Source: Fragum whitleyi (taxonomy: Eukaryota > Mollusca > Bivalvia > Cardiida > Cardiidae). From it: a stretch of DNA of 64,000 nt. Where the stretch lies: the NCBI GenBank assembly GCA_948146395.1, contig OX411544.1, forward strand, positions 91,388,901 through 91,452,900, in the 5' to 3' direction. Each line of letters begins with the position of its first letter. Position 1 is the stretch's first letter. The position numbers and the translations under genes were made by a program. Positions 46,383-58,468 of this stretch are shown here, piece by piece. The notes under the pieces are model-generated. The model was given only the letters and a program-made list of their open reading frames with translations, had not been told where the DNA came from and did not search any database.

Positions 46383-47639
46383 TTGCGATTTCGGAAGATA
46401 GAATGGACCAACCTTATATAAAATTCAAATATAAATGCCCCGTAACTAAGTTACTGCTTATTCTACAACCCTAGTATGTAACCGAATTTTTACTTACCCT
46501 TTTCGATTTAAATGAGCCATTCTTATGATGTTTTTTATTATTCCAATCATATATTATCGGCATCAAATTATGTTCAAACATGTTTGGTATACGAAATTAT
46601 CATACAAATAGAGCCCTGGGGTCATGAAGTAATTTCTTAAAAATGATCACAACTCAGTTTACATATAAAAATCCATTGACTTAATTAGCAGGGTATTTAG
46701 TCCGTTAAAAATCCTTCTTTTTCAAAAAAGCGAGATAATCAGGTAGATTTACCTGAATTGTTTTCTATACTTGAAATTTGCAATAGCGAATTTAAAGGAA
46801 AGTAACAGTGAGCAACAGAATTTACAGTGTTAAAAAAATGTCCTTTACATCCTTCGAAATTTTGTCGTACGCCCGAACTATTACTTCTTATCAATATTGA
46901 AAAAAAATGCAAACAATTACGACAGTATAAATCAAATGAAATACAAAAAATCTTGATAAAGGTTCTTTATCTGAATATCCAAGTGAAAAAAACTTTTTTT
47001 ATCCATAGACTTAAATCAATAGTCTTTCTCAGACGAGTATCAAAATAATAATGTATGTATGTATACCTTCAATATGCAAGTAATCGAATTTCTTACTACT
47101 TGAAAAATTAGATTTCTTCTACCTTATTAAACAAAATCAAATTTTTGAACTACGTTACCAACTGTGTGAACTACGTACCATCGCGAGTCTCAAATAAATA
47201 AACAACATCATACACGACGTCGTTATTGTAGGCAAATTGAAGAATCTTTTGAAAAAAAGGGAAAAGAAACATTTTTGAGAACTGTTAAAACGCATCCTGA
47301 AACTTAATACGCTATTTTACACAGTAACATCATTATGAACACAACTCGTGACATGATGTAACTGAATATATACTTATGTTGTTTTTGAATCAGTCATACA
47401 CTAACCTCTCTTTGATCTAGGGAGAAATTTGGTATCAAATCATTAATACCTTTTGGTAAAACCGCTTGGACATCGAGTTTTTTTGTATGTGTTTTTATCG
47501 ATATATTTTCACACATTCACGACACATATTTTTTCCTATTAAAGGACAACTTCGGTTGTATATATTCGTTTGTAAATACTTATTGCTTTCTCCAGAAAGT
47601 AATGGGTTTTTTGGAAACTGGCATATAAGATGTAGATTT
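46383..47639. other. no supported gene
   Basis: AT-rich single-copy sequence after the duplication. Short frames (46827-47048, 47466-47723) show no domain. The second runs into the following repeat. Confidence 0.5.
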
Positions 47640-47970
47640 ATCTTATCACTATACAAATATCTGTGTGATAACATCCCATGTGATAATTTTTATGATATCA
47701 CACGAATATTTTTAGAACAATGACATAATGCGGTTATTTTTAGAAACTTACATTTCTGTTAGAAACATTGACGAAAACAGGGCAAATAGGGGTTATAAGA
47801 TAAGTATAAAACGTTCTTAATGTATAGTATGTAGTATAAAAAAGAATCTAACTCGGTTGTGGATATTGATAATTGTCTCGACAGAGCCTCGACAATTATC
47901 AATTCCCCCAACCTCGTTATATTTTTTTTTACTTAAAAACACGTAATCACGTAAGTACGTATTATATATA
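47640..47970 (+). repeat. Dispersed repeat with inner hairpins, copy 2
   Basis: Partner of 32335-32625. It has two hairpins: TGTGTGATAACATCCCATGT GATAA... ATGATATCACACG, and GATAATTGTCTCGACAG / CCTCGACAATTATC. Confidence 0.7.
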
Positions 47971-48625
47971 CATGTAGCATACATGTATATATACATTGTA
48001 TACATCACGTAGCATGTAGATTGCCTTCTTACCAGACTATCTCAAAATGCGATCATTTGATAAAATTGGAAAAAGGCGAAACAATTTTTGGCAGGTCAGT
48101 TAAAGGATTTAGATCAATATCCGTTGGTAAACTGTTTTCTTTTTATATTTTTTCCAGTTCCCCGAAATATTGTAGTGTAAAATTACAAAATGTTTCGTAA
48201 AACAAGAAGCATCAAAGCGCTTTTGAAAGAAGACCTGTAACCATTTGCATTTGCTTATTTACATCGAATCGTTAAAAATATTCCTATGAAAAACGTATGT
48301 AAACAACATGTCATTGTATTTATATTGTCTAACTCTACATATGTCACCAATTATTGGTGTAGGATTTATTCACGCTAAATTAAACAATGTCTTTGAATAT
48401 TCTTTTAAATACATTTTTGCCCTTCTTTTTTTTCGATTTATTTTTTATGTCTAAAAGGCTATTCTTTTCTATGTAAATTTAGCTATTGGGATATTTGTGG
48501 CTTTGTAAAAGTAAATCTCTTTCTCTTAGCAAGTGTATTTTGAAAACACACGTATTACAGATAACATACAATCTTTGTGTCGCTAGGTATTTCTAGTATA
48601 GCTAAGTTTATTCAACTACTATAGG
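47971..48625. other. no gene seen
   Basis: AT-rich unique sequence, with an ACATGTATATA-rich start. Confidence 0.5.
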
Positions 48626-49312
48626 CTGGTTAACACAATCACGATTTTTGGCTAGGGTGCCGCTACGATTCGCCATGATTTGTAAAATCGTCGCGTACCG
48701 TGTTGAATCGTAGTGACTCTTGTGGAAACGTGATGATTGAGGAAACTCCAAGATAGCGCTACGGAAGTTTTAAACTGTTTAAAACATTGGTGGCGAATCG
48801 TGGTGGTTATTGGGCGTGGCCTTATTCGTAGCGCAACCGTAGTGGAATCATGCTTATTCGCACTGACACCATAGCTTTATTCGCGGCTATTCGAGAGAGA
48901 GATCGTAGCCAGTCGTGGAATCTTTGACATTACGAATTCTGACGATTCTCTACGAATTGTGTACAGTGGTCCTACGAATCATCCATGGTTTTGCTACGGC
49001 GCTCCACGATTAGCCACGACCAAGGTTATAGTGAATCGTACTAGTTCCGTATCAAACCGTACAATCACCGTGAGCATTCGTTGTGCCACCGTGGTCAATC
49101 CTCATTGACCGTAGCGATGCCGTCATGAATCGTCATTGATTCGTAGCGATACCTTACAGACATCGTACTAATATCGTGGGCAATTATACTGAAAACGTAG
49201 TGACACTGAGTATTTCTACTTTTCGCTACGATCCATCCCAATTTTTCTGACCATGAGAAAACTGGGTGAATCGTGGTGAATCGTAGGGACAATCGTGAAT
49301 GTGTAAACGAGT
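48626..49312. mobile_element. Element built of ATCGTAGCG/ATCGTGG motifs
   Basis: Ends CTGGTTAACACAATCACGAT T and the complement of AATCGTGAATGTGTAAACGA G are about 20-bp imperfect inverted repeats. The 690 bp between are saturated with variants of CTACGATTCGCC, GAATCGTAG, ATCGTGGTG and CGTAGCGATAC on both strands, spaced roughly 15-35 bp. It is GC- and CpG-richer than its surroundings and has no coding capacity (the frame 49095-49322 is a by-product). Same architecture as 25804-26778 but different motifs. Confidence 0.6.
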
Positions 49313-49339
49313 CTTTCCTCATATAAGGATACCAGATTT

Positions 49340-49612
49340 ATGGTTTTGTTTGGGTTTGATAGAATGCATCTTTTATCAGTTGTTCAGCCATATCGCGGCG
49401 CCAGAAACATATAATTAAGGATTCCTTGTATTTCTCTGTCCAGTACCACCTGATACCCCCTTCGACCTTCCTGCTGATCATCCCAACCATCTTTCCCCTT
49501 TTCGCGAGAGGAATATGTCGAAAAATGTGTATCGCGGTCGGAGACCGAACCCGGGCTACATGGTTCGAGTTGAACGCGCTACCAAAAACGTAATAACCGC
49601 CGTCATTGGCTA
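49340..49612 (-). mobile_element. tRNA-derived SINE, copy 3
   Basis: On the minus strand the head has A box TGGTAGCGCGTT and B box CCGGGTTCGGTCTCC. The body (GGATTCCTTGTATTTCTCTG, CATATCGCGGCGCC) matches 27735-28008 with many changes, and the tail on the plus strand is TTTTGTTTGGGTTTGATAG. More decayed than copy 2. Confidence 0.7.
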
Positions 49613-49675
49613 GCCGTTTTTTTTTTGGTTTGTTTTTGCTTCACTGGACAAAGCCAGGCTGATCTATTGTCGTGG

Positions 49676-49830
49676 CCTGGGGCCCGTTTTACTAAACTTC
49701 TTACGAAAAAGTTGATCGTAAGTCAAAATCACAATTTGTACCTGGTGTTTTCAATCATTATTAGACTTTGCCTTGCATTATCTCATTGGAATCGTCTTCA
49801 GAAGAAGACATATATATTCATTAGATATAT
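49676..49830. mobile_element. Foldback MITE (family B), copy 4, left half
   Basis: TGGGGCCCGTTTTACTAAAC ... CTCATTGGAATCGTCTTCAG, then it stops. The right half is missing, and a hAT-like element starts 9 bp later. Confidence 0.7.
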
Positions 49831-49838
49831 GAATAAAA

Positions 49839-50775
49839 TAGGGATGGGAACGAATGTTCGAATATTCGAATATTCGTTTTTCCCGCGAATATTCGAATAC
49901 GATTTTCAAATACGAATATTTGTTTTTATTCGAAACAATTGACATAACGCCTGAACGAAATTTATTTGAAAACCGACGGCCACGCAGCGTTTGTTATAAT
50001 ATTTTATCTCTTGACTCGATAATAAAAAGTAAATTATTGTCTTTTCACCGGCAATAAGTCAAGTGCACTACCATGAATGATTTACAATATTCGTCGATTG
50101 GCGACCGATTTGTCTTTCCTACTCATAATATGTTCATAAAAGTCACGTCGTAGTTATGACGCTTTGATTGTTCAACGAGTTTCCGACGGTAATATTCGGA
50201 TCCGGGTAAATCTAATATTTTGTTTCCAGAGTGTCGTTCTATCACCCAACAGTTTAACATACAGCACGATAAAGTGTAGTAAGTTGTAAAGTCTCGGAAA
50301 ACGAGACTCAAAATATATGTTCGGGTCTGTCGTCGCCACAACATCTCAATAAAAGCTTGAATCACTATGTTTCGCGAACTTTTTACACTGTACTAATTCA
50401 TATCATCACATGAAAGGTAATATAAAGAAAAATCAAGACAAATAATTCAAATTTTATTGGATGTGATTGGATTTTCGAAATAAGTTCTCTATTGTGAGGA
50501 TGACGTCTCGGGTCGCGCCTTCATAAATTAGTAATTTTTATTTTCATATCTATTAAGCATATTTTAACTTAATATTTTTCTGCAAATTAAAGTCAGAGAA
50601 TCCGATTAAAATTAAATTGAATTGCTTTTCTTATTATTCATAATTTGTACAAGTTAAAGTAACCTGAAAAAGAAAAGGAATAGTAATCGGATAGAAACCG
50701 CACCCGGATATTCAATTTTGAATGTAACCAAAAGGAATATTCGAATATGAATTTTGCTGTTCGTTTCAATCCCTA
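49839..50775. mobile_element. Non-autonomous hAT-like element
   Basis: The ends TAGGGATGGGAACGAATGTT and the complement of AATTTTGCTGTTCGTTTCAA then TCCCTA are inverted repeats, with subterminal CGAATATTCGAATATTCG motifs at both ends. The flanks GAATAAAA (49831-49838) and GAATAAAT (50776-50783) form an 8-bp target duplication with one mismatch. End sequence, subterminal motifs and 8-bp duplication are hallmarks of hAT elements. The 937-bp interior has only an unrecognised 80-codon minus-strand frame (50123-50365) and others like it, so no transposase. Confidence 0.8.
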
Positions 50776-50784
50776 GAATAAATA

Positions 50785-51183
50785 CAGTTAAGAACATCGT
50801 TAAATTGACAATTTGAATGTTTTTGGAATAATTTTGCATTGAGATGAACGTGTGTGACCAGCGAATTTTGAGTGACATTAAAAGAAGGTAATCCAATATC
50901 GCTAATTTTGTTATGATGAACAAAATTAGCGGTATTTACTACCTCCCTTTAATAAAATGTACTTACTGTTCTGTTTTTTGCGTTTTCATTGACCAATCAG
51001 ACACTTTGAAATCTACATCAGACAATAAAATCGTAAAATAATTTAATCGATCGGAATAAAATGATTATGGAGCGTTTTTGATCGATTTGAGTGAGTGTTT
51101 GGAATGAATGAATGGAGCCCTGAGTTAATGATTTGGAATGATTTCGATAGGAATGATTGTCAAATTCGCGATGTTTTTAACTG
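50785..51183 (+). mobile_element. CAGTTAA MITE (family A), copy 6, complete
   Basis: TA|CAGTTAAGAACATCGTTAAA at the left and TTCGCGATGTTTTTAACTG|TA at the right, with the central palindrome CGCTAATTTTGTT / AACAAAATTAGCG. Its TA flank overlaps the end of the hAT target duplication, so one of the two inserted exactly at the other's edge. Confidence 0.85.
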
Positions 51184-52973
51184 TACCCCATGTACAGATA
51201 CTCTTTTCTTTTTGTACTTCGTGATTTCAAATAAAGGATTCTTCCGAGTAAATGACGTCTGATGAAAGATTACACAAGATTGACATTGCGAAGTTGTTAA
51301 TATACTGAGTTCCATAAGAAAGTGTGTACTTTCACTTTTTGCATTACTCTTAATTTTTACAAAGTTGGAGGAAAATTATGGAGTAAATTCGTTACCATAC
51401 TTTATTCAAGACCGTTTGAAATTAAAAGTCAAATCAGACTATGATAAAGTATCGCATGCTGCATACGCGCAGACAGAACTTAAATTGTTCAGATTTGATC
51501 TCTTTACAACTTTTTCTTTGGTAAGAGCTATGTATTGATGTTTCATTATAGAGTTTTAGAAGCCATTCAAAGCCATCTCCAAACAAAAGTTTTATTTTTT
51601 ATGCAGACGTTACGTGTACGTCAACGTTAGACATTGCTACGTTGTTAGGCCAGTAATTTGTCGTTGAATGATGCTATGGTGTTCTCTGACATCTGGATTT
51701 GTTTATTAAAGGCCTTGCAAAATGAAGACCTCGATTTCTATTGGAACATGAATACTCAATCAATTTTAATGCCGTTCTAAATCTGACAAGGTTCGATATT
51801 ATTTAACAACGTTTTTTGGTAGTGAAACTACGACGTACCATCATGCACAAATGTATTGAAGATGTAAATTTATGCTTAGGAAAGCCGCAAAGATTAAAGT
51901 GAATGCATTTTCAGACCGAATACTCGTCTAACGCGTGATGCACATGCAAAACATGCAAAATCAAATGTCTCAATTCAGCAGAAAATTTTTGCTCATCGCC
52001 TGATTTTTGTGGGCGGGAATAGTTTGTTGTGGGAGTGTAGTATTAAAGAGCAGATATCCGCACCAAGAGAATTTAGAAATGTACAAATCATAAACACCTG
52101 ACGTGTAACAAACGTGCTCACTATGCACGAATGTCGAAATAAAGTTGATGTTTCTTGGCTTATATGCGCGATGCATGTAGCAAGCCATTGAAACTTTTTA
52201 CATCACGTATTATGCGTACTGGAATATGTTTTCCTTCAAACTCTACCGCATATTAACTTATTGTTGACCGTTTATATGTCTTTTATGGGAGACTTATTTT
52301 GAGTTTGATCATTAATCAAAAGCGCGCTTGATATTGATCCATTTAAAAGATTAAAGACATACACAAAAAGTCGTTAAAAAACGAGGAACGTGCGTGCTAA
52401 AAATAAGATTAAAATATACATGCTCCCTTTTAGTATCGAAATAGCTACTTTTTGTGTATAATTAACCTAGTACAGATCTAAATAATTGTTCAATTTCAAG
52501 GAATTGTGATAAAGTAGACAAAATGGACAGGCGAAAACCCTTTTGCTGACCAAATTCTTTTCTTTAACAAATCTAGGATCTCTGTTATGATGTTGATTTA
52601 AATAATCGAGTGTATATGATTAATCGTCTTAACCATGTTAATCGTGATAATAATGATTTAATAAAACAACCAAATCACTTTAAAAAATATATATATATAT
52701 ATATATATTTAAATATCTGGGATATACCTTATTGTATAACGGGTCTTAAGGGGTGGTAATTTAAACAAAGGTGGTATATATTTTAGCTAGGGAGGAATTC
52801 CCTTATTTTGAATTAATGTGTTAACATTTATGTAATATGTCTCAAAAGTCCGATAACAATAATCTCGTAATAAACTGGAAATCAAAATATTGAAAATTTC
52901 ATAAAGATGACTGTCTCTTCTTCTTCTTAAAACGCTTGAAAAGATACAATGACACCGACACTGTAAAGAGGGG
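51184..52973. other. no supported gene
   Basis: 1.8 kb AT-rich. The frames 51970-52188 and 52787-52978 (minus) are unrecognised. An (AT) run is at 52686-52709. Confidence 0.5.
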
Positions 52974-53374
52974 TACATTTAAAAACATCGTGATTTTTTT
53001 TCCAAACAAAACTTTTCTAAATAACTAGCACATCACTCCATTCATTCATTCCAAACACTCAATAAACCATTCAAAACGCTCTAAAATCGTTCCAAACGAT
53101 CGACATTCAAATCGATAAAATCCTCCCACAATTCGATTTGCTGGTGTATGCTTTAACGAGTTTGATTGGCCATCAAAACCACACAAATACAAAGGGAGTA
53201 GATTTTAATAAAGGGAGGTAAACATTTCGCTAAATTCGCCCATTAGGGCGAAATAAGCGATATTTGATTACCTCCCTTTATTTGATTTAAAACTCACTTC
53301 TTCCAACCATTCAATGTCATCCCGATTTTCCCCCAAAATTCTTCAACTTGTCAATTTTACTATGTTCCAAAATG
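52974..53374 (-). mobile_element. CAGTTAA MITE (family A), copy 7
   Basis: Reverse orientation. AAAAACATCGTGATTTTTTT at the left, CATTCATTCATTCCAAACAC, AATCGATAAAATCC, the palindrome CATTTCGCTAAATTCGCCCATTAGGGCGAAATAAGCGATATTTG (centre changed to GCCC..GGGC) and GTCAATTTTACTATGTTCC at the right. The GGGAGGTAA blocks on each side of the palindrome are intact. Confidence 0.75.
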
Positions 53375-53968
53375 TTGTTTTATTGTTGTTTTTTTTTTTT
53401 TTTTGTTTTGTTTTTTTGTTTCACCATAGAAATGAAATAAAAATACATGTTCTGTTATTCCTTTTATTCAAATCCTAAGTACATGGAAAGGTTAAAAAAA
53501 TAAAAATGAAGTAATGAAATATTTTCTAACCTTAATATTTAGTTTGTTCAGGGTATTCTGCTTGTATTTACGCAGGTTGTATTTATCTATCCAGACTTCA
53601 ACCCATTGAAGCGGTTCTTTGTGGAATATCTCCTGGGCGGATAAAAAGTTCATATTTTTTACTGATTATATTTTTGCGATAATGTCGGGGATCAAATCAC
53701 TTGTTAAAAGTAAGCAATTGGAACTATCTTATTCCCGTCAGAGATATGTTTTGGATATAATTAGCTTTCACTGTTTCCTCTGTGGAATTCTATCCATTAA
53801 TGTTTTGTCAAATGTAAAAAGTACAAAAAATACGTATCACATGTTAAACTTTCTCACGAGATCTAATGATGTATCAATTCGCAAGAGACAATCTATATTT
53901 CTTATATTTCTCCCAAAATGTAGATGTTTACGAGTACAATGTATATTCTTAAAAGCGGAATAAATGTT
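53375..53968. other. no supported gene; one 114-codon frame
   Basis: A frame at 53619-53963 (MWNISWADKKFIFFTDYIFA start) is the longest plus-strand frame outside repeats apart from the hormone-like CDS. It has no signal peptide, domain or splice context I recognise. A poly-T-rich stretch lies at 53389-53420. Confidence 0.3.
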
Positions 53969-54125
53969 GAGTTAATAACAACGAGAAATTGACAAAATAT
54001 GTTTCAATGATAATGGAATGAAATTGAATGAGAGTGTGGAGCGAGTTTTGAATTAGATTCGATGGAGACAGTCCACTGCAAAATATGTTCAAGTGAACAA
54101 AGCCACGTGCTACTCAAAACAATAA
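53969..54125 (+). mobile_element. CAGTTAA MITE (family A), copy 8, left part
   Basis: GAGTTAATAACAACGAGAAATTG, then AATGGAATGAAATTGAATGA and GTGTGGAGCGAGTTTTGAAT. It decays before the palindrome, where only AAATATGTTCAAGTGAACAA remains. Confidence 0.65.
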
Positions 54126-54189
54126 AATGATTTGTTTGATTTTAACAAAAAAGCGTTAGGAAAGCGTTTTAAAATGCAGGCGTATTAAA

Positions 54190-54372
54190 ATGAATGTATG
54201 TATGTATGTATGTATGTATGTATGTATGTATGTATGTATGTATGTATGTATGTATGTATGTATGTATGTATGTATGTATGTATGTATGTATGTATGTATG
54301 TATGTATGTATGTATGTATGTATGTATGTATGTATGTATGTATGTATGTATGTATGTATGTATGTATGTATG
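54190..54372 (+). repeat. (ATGT)n microsatellite
   Basis: About 46 uninterrupted ATGT units. Both strands give artificial open frames (Met-Tyr-Val-Cys, and Thr-Tyr-Ile-His in reverse). Confidence 0.97.
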
Positions 54373-54388
54373 ATAGAAAGAAAAAAGT

Positions 54389-55209
<821 letters not shown>

Positions 55210-57740
55210 TTTGTTTTAAATTATTCAAGTTGATATGCCATTTAAAATTGTTCTTTAAGTAGCTTCAATGTCACATCTAGATTTAAAAAGTAAAAATATC
55301 AAGAGCTTAGACACTAATTATTTGGCCGGATGTACACAAACTCAACCTCTATAGCGAGTTAATTTGCTACCTAAAAATGTCATCTTTTTCTTCAAAAGTC
55401 AAGGTCCAAAATTGTTTAAGTTTAAAATGATGATCAAAATATTGAGACAGTAATGCCAGAACAATACTCTTTTAATGTTGTTGTTGTTGTTTTTTATGAC
55501 CAATTATAATTTATTTCTATAGTCCATTCAAATGGAAGATTTTCGGATCTTTCAAGAAAAAATACTTTTGCTATTATTATCTTAATCTTAAATTTTCATA
55601 TTGTTCAAATTACATTCGGTATCGAGTTGAAATTCAGATTCATTCGCTGTATTTGACTCAAGCCCTCGTTGAAGAAATCAATTCATTTATTTTGCGACCT
55701 TGAGGACATTGACGTCCCTGCATCTTCTCTATTCCTTATTTGATTTTAAGTTTGCTTGGTGCCGTTAAATGTAGTATCATACCTCCACGAGATCAAAAGA
55801 TATTTTCTCCATCTATTAAATGGAAGGTTTCGTACAGTTTCAGTATCAGTGATATTAAGGGTACAGCATGCTTTCAGACTTTCTTTATCCCTATCTATTT
55901 TCTAATCTTAATGAGGTTATAATAAACTAGATCATATCATATTGATCGAAACCAACAAGACAACGGGATGAGTTATCTAGTACTCTAGAAATCGAATAGC
56001 TAGTACAAAAACTGTTGTAACTGCGTTTTGGTATTAAAATATTTACCATAATTTTGTATGATCTATGGTAAATACTACATAGAGATTTAGAACAATTTGT
56101 CCGAGTTTGCTCTTCACGAAATGCAAAACAATGAAGTGAAACCTTAAAAATTGAAATACGTTACATACAACTATGAAATCGTACAATTGATCTATGTTAG
56201 TAAAAAAAAACGTCTTGGAAAATGAAGAATTTGTCTGATTTAAGGAAGTTAGCTCGGCTTTTCCTACTATTTGATTCTAAAATTCTAAAAACTTTTAAAT
56301 ATTCAAATTTCAAAACACATTTTTCAAAATTGGAAATAGCAAATTTGGTGGTATTTTCAATGATATGAGGAAGGGGTTCGTTTTAATATTTTCATAAGTT
56401 TTATTTGCTTTATCTCCGAAAATTATGCAAGGTTAATGCCTACAAAAATTGGTGAAAAAAATATATACAATTGTTTACGTGTTTTGTCAACCTCACATGC
56501 AGTTCTATCCAAAAACATAGTTTTAATTTCGATTCATAGTTTTATAAACAAACACAAACGGATTTTTTTAATCGCGGAAATTCCAACGAACATCCTTAAG
56601 CATTTCTAAATTTATCAAATTACTGTTTCCTATTGAATTGCGAAAAACATAATTTTGTTGGAATGGGCTACAACTACTTTTAAAAGGTGGTATCGTATCT
56701 ATAGAATCATCATACTCATTTAAAAGAAAAGAGGTTCTATCATCTATTTTACGAAGATTTTATTTATCAATATATTTGTTCGTTTATTTATTTGTTTATT
56801 TGTTTATTTTTTCACCCGAAATGTATTTGATAAAAAAATGATCTAAAACATGTTCAACCGAAGATTTTGTCAGACCGAAGCAGCTTATTAGATAACGTTA
56901 CACAGCACAGAGATTTTTAAGGACTTTCTAAGTGTAAAAATATTAATGGCGCTGCTATGAAAGTCAATTATGACATCAATATGTGCATATCATAATCGTG
57001 GGCGTTACTAGTATTATAAAATCCATACACACAAAAGAGACTACCCGAGAATATTTAGGGGTTAGGTAAAAAAACTTAATCCAACTTACGTACATCCACT
57101 CGTTTTGGCGAAAATGGAGGACATTACAAGGGGTCCTCAAGAATAACTTGATTTCAAAATAGATGAATGATCAATTAAGGGTAACTACAGCTTGAAAATG
57201 CCAAGTTTTAATCTACATTTCTTTGATTTTGTTTTACTCAATGCTATCTTGATGCCTGCGATGTCATATAAACCAAATTGCTTTCATGGCAGCCCTCGCA
57301 GTTCTCCATGGGTTTACTCCGCATAACCGCCGATTGGGGCATGCCTGGGAACTTATTGATCCAGCTCTGACGAATCATTAACCTTTTCGTCAACGGAATG
57401 TCCTCGAGTTTAAACAATTAACCCAGTTTTGAGATTACATAGTTAAAGGACGTGAGATGATTAAGCATGTCAATTTGTCTGCAGTTTTTCGTTCCTAATC
57501 ACGCCTAATCTTGTAAGATTATTTAATAAATTACACACTTTGCGCTCTAACTTTTGAGGAAATGTCAGTGTAAGTAAGATGGTGAATTAGTTCGGGCCTT
57601 TGTCCGATTTTATCTGGAGTATGAATCCTTCATTATTATTAAAAGATGCAATTTGAAATAAATTTTTTGACAACCCCATAGTCAATATCACAGATTATGT
57701 TCTAAAGGAGAAGCACTACTAAATCTAAGAGATGAAGAAA
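55210..57740. other. no gene seen
   Basis: 2.5 kb of AT-rich sequence with only one short frame (55740-55922), no domain and no shared repeat. TTTATTTG-type simple repeats lie at about 56780-56810. A GC-richer patch is at 57285-57370 with a 43-codon minus-strand frame of no clear meaning. Confidence 0.5.
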
Positions 57741-57868
57741 GTATTTGTTGATTTCATTAAGGCATTGAACAAAACAAAACCTAATCACACCACATGAATA
57801 CGTGAAGCAGATTCATATATAAAGGTGATTAGGTTTATAGTTTCATATCTCCATGAAATCAACAACTA
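57741..57868. repeat. Interrupted hairpin (128 bp)
   Basis: The outer arms GTATTTGTTGATTTCAT and ATGAAATCAACAACTAC and the inner arms AACAAAACCTAATCACAC and GGTGATTAGGTTT are separated by an internal loop. The apical loop is about 28 nt. Shape and size would permit a small-RNA precursor, but a decayed MITE is as likely. Confidence 0.55.
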
Positions 57869-58119
57869 CTCTCGTCATGTCACATAATTTGATGTCAAGC
57901 AATTAAAATATAAGATTTATCAATAATATTTTTTAAGAGACTTTTTTTGCGGAAGCTTAGAAATAAGCTTGGTTATCAAAATTGCTTCCATTGAATAATA
58001 AAAGCATTTTTTCAGCCAATCAAAATTCGCGATTTTTGGTAAACATGACCAAAATTAAACTATTGAGATATTTTTTGCAACTATTGTTCGTTGAGTTGAT
58101 GTGCATTTTATATTAATCT

Positions 58120-58468
58120 CTTAGTTGGATTAGAAAGGGAGGTAATCCAATATTGCTGATTTTTTTCAGGTTGAACAAAATAAGCGATATTAATTACCCT
58201 CCTTTATTAAAATCTAAGTACTTTTCTGACTTAATGTGTTTCACGGACAAACCAGACTATTAAAAATCCACACCATTCAATAAAATCATAAAATTATCTG
58301 ATCGATATGAATTAAATTTTGATTGTCTTGAACGATTTCGATGCTTTTTGGAATAATTTCGTACGAGATTAGAGTGAATTTTATGGAATGAATGATTAGA
58401 GCGCTGAGCGAGAGTTTGAATTGTTTTGAACGAGATGATCGTTAATTTAAGATGGGGTTAATTGTAAC
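58120..58468 (+). mobile_element. CAGTTAA MITE (family A), copy 9, left end missing
   Basis: Starts just before GGGAGGTAATCCAATATTGC, has the palindrome GCTGATTTTTTTCAGGTTGAACAAAATAAGCG and AGAGCGCTGAGCGAGAGTTTG, and ends AAGATGGGGTTAATTG|TA. The first ~90 bp are absent. Confidence 0.75.

Noticed and set aside
50123..50365. hAT transposase fragment
   Set aside because: Lies in the hAT-like element but shows no BED finger, RNase-H-like or dimerisation motifs I recognise.
53619..53963. 114-codon plus-strand frame as a gene
   Set aside because: Outside repeats, but no signal peptide, domain or splice signals, and the length is within reach of chance for the many frames scanned.
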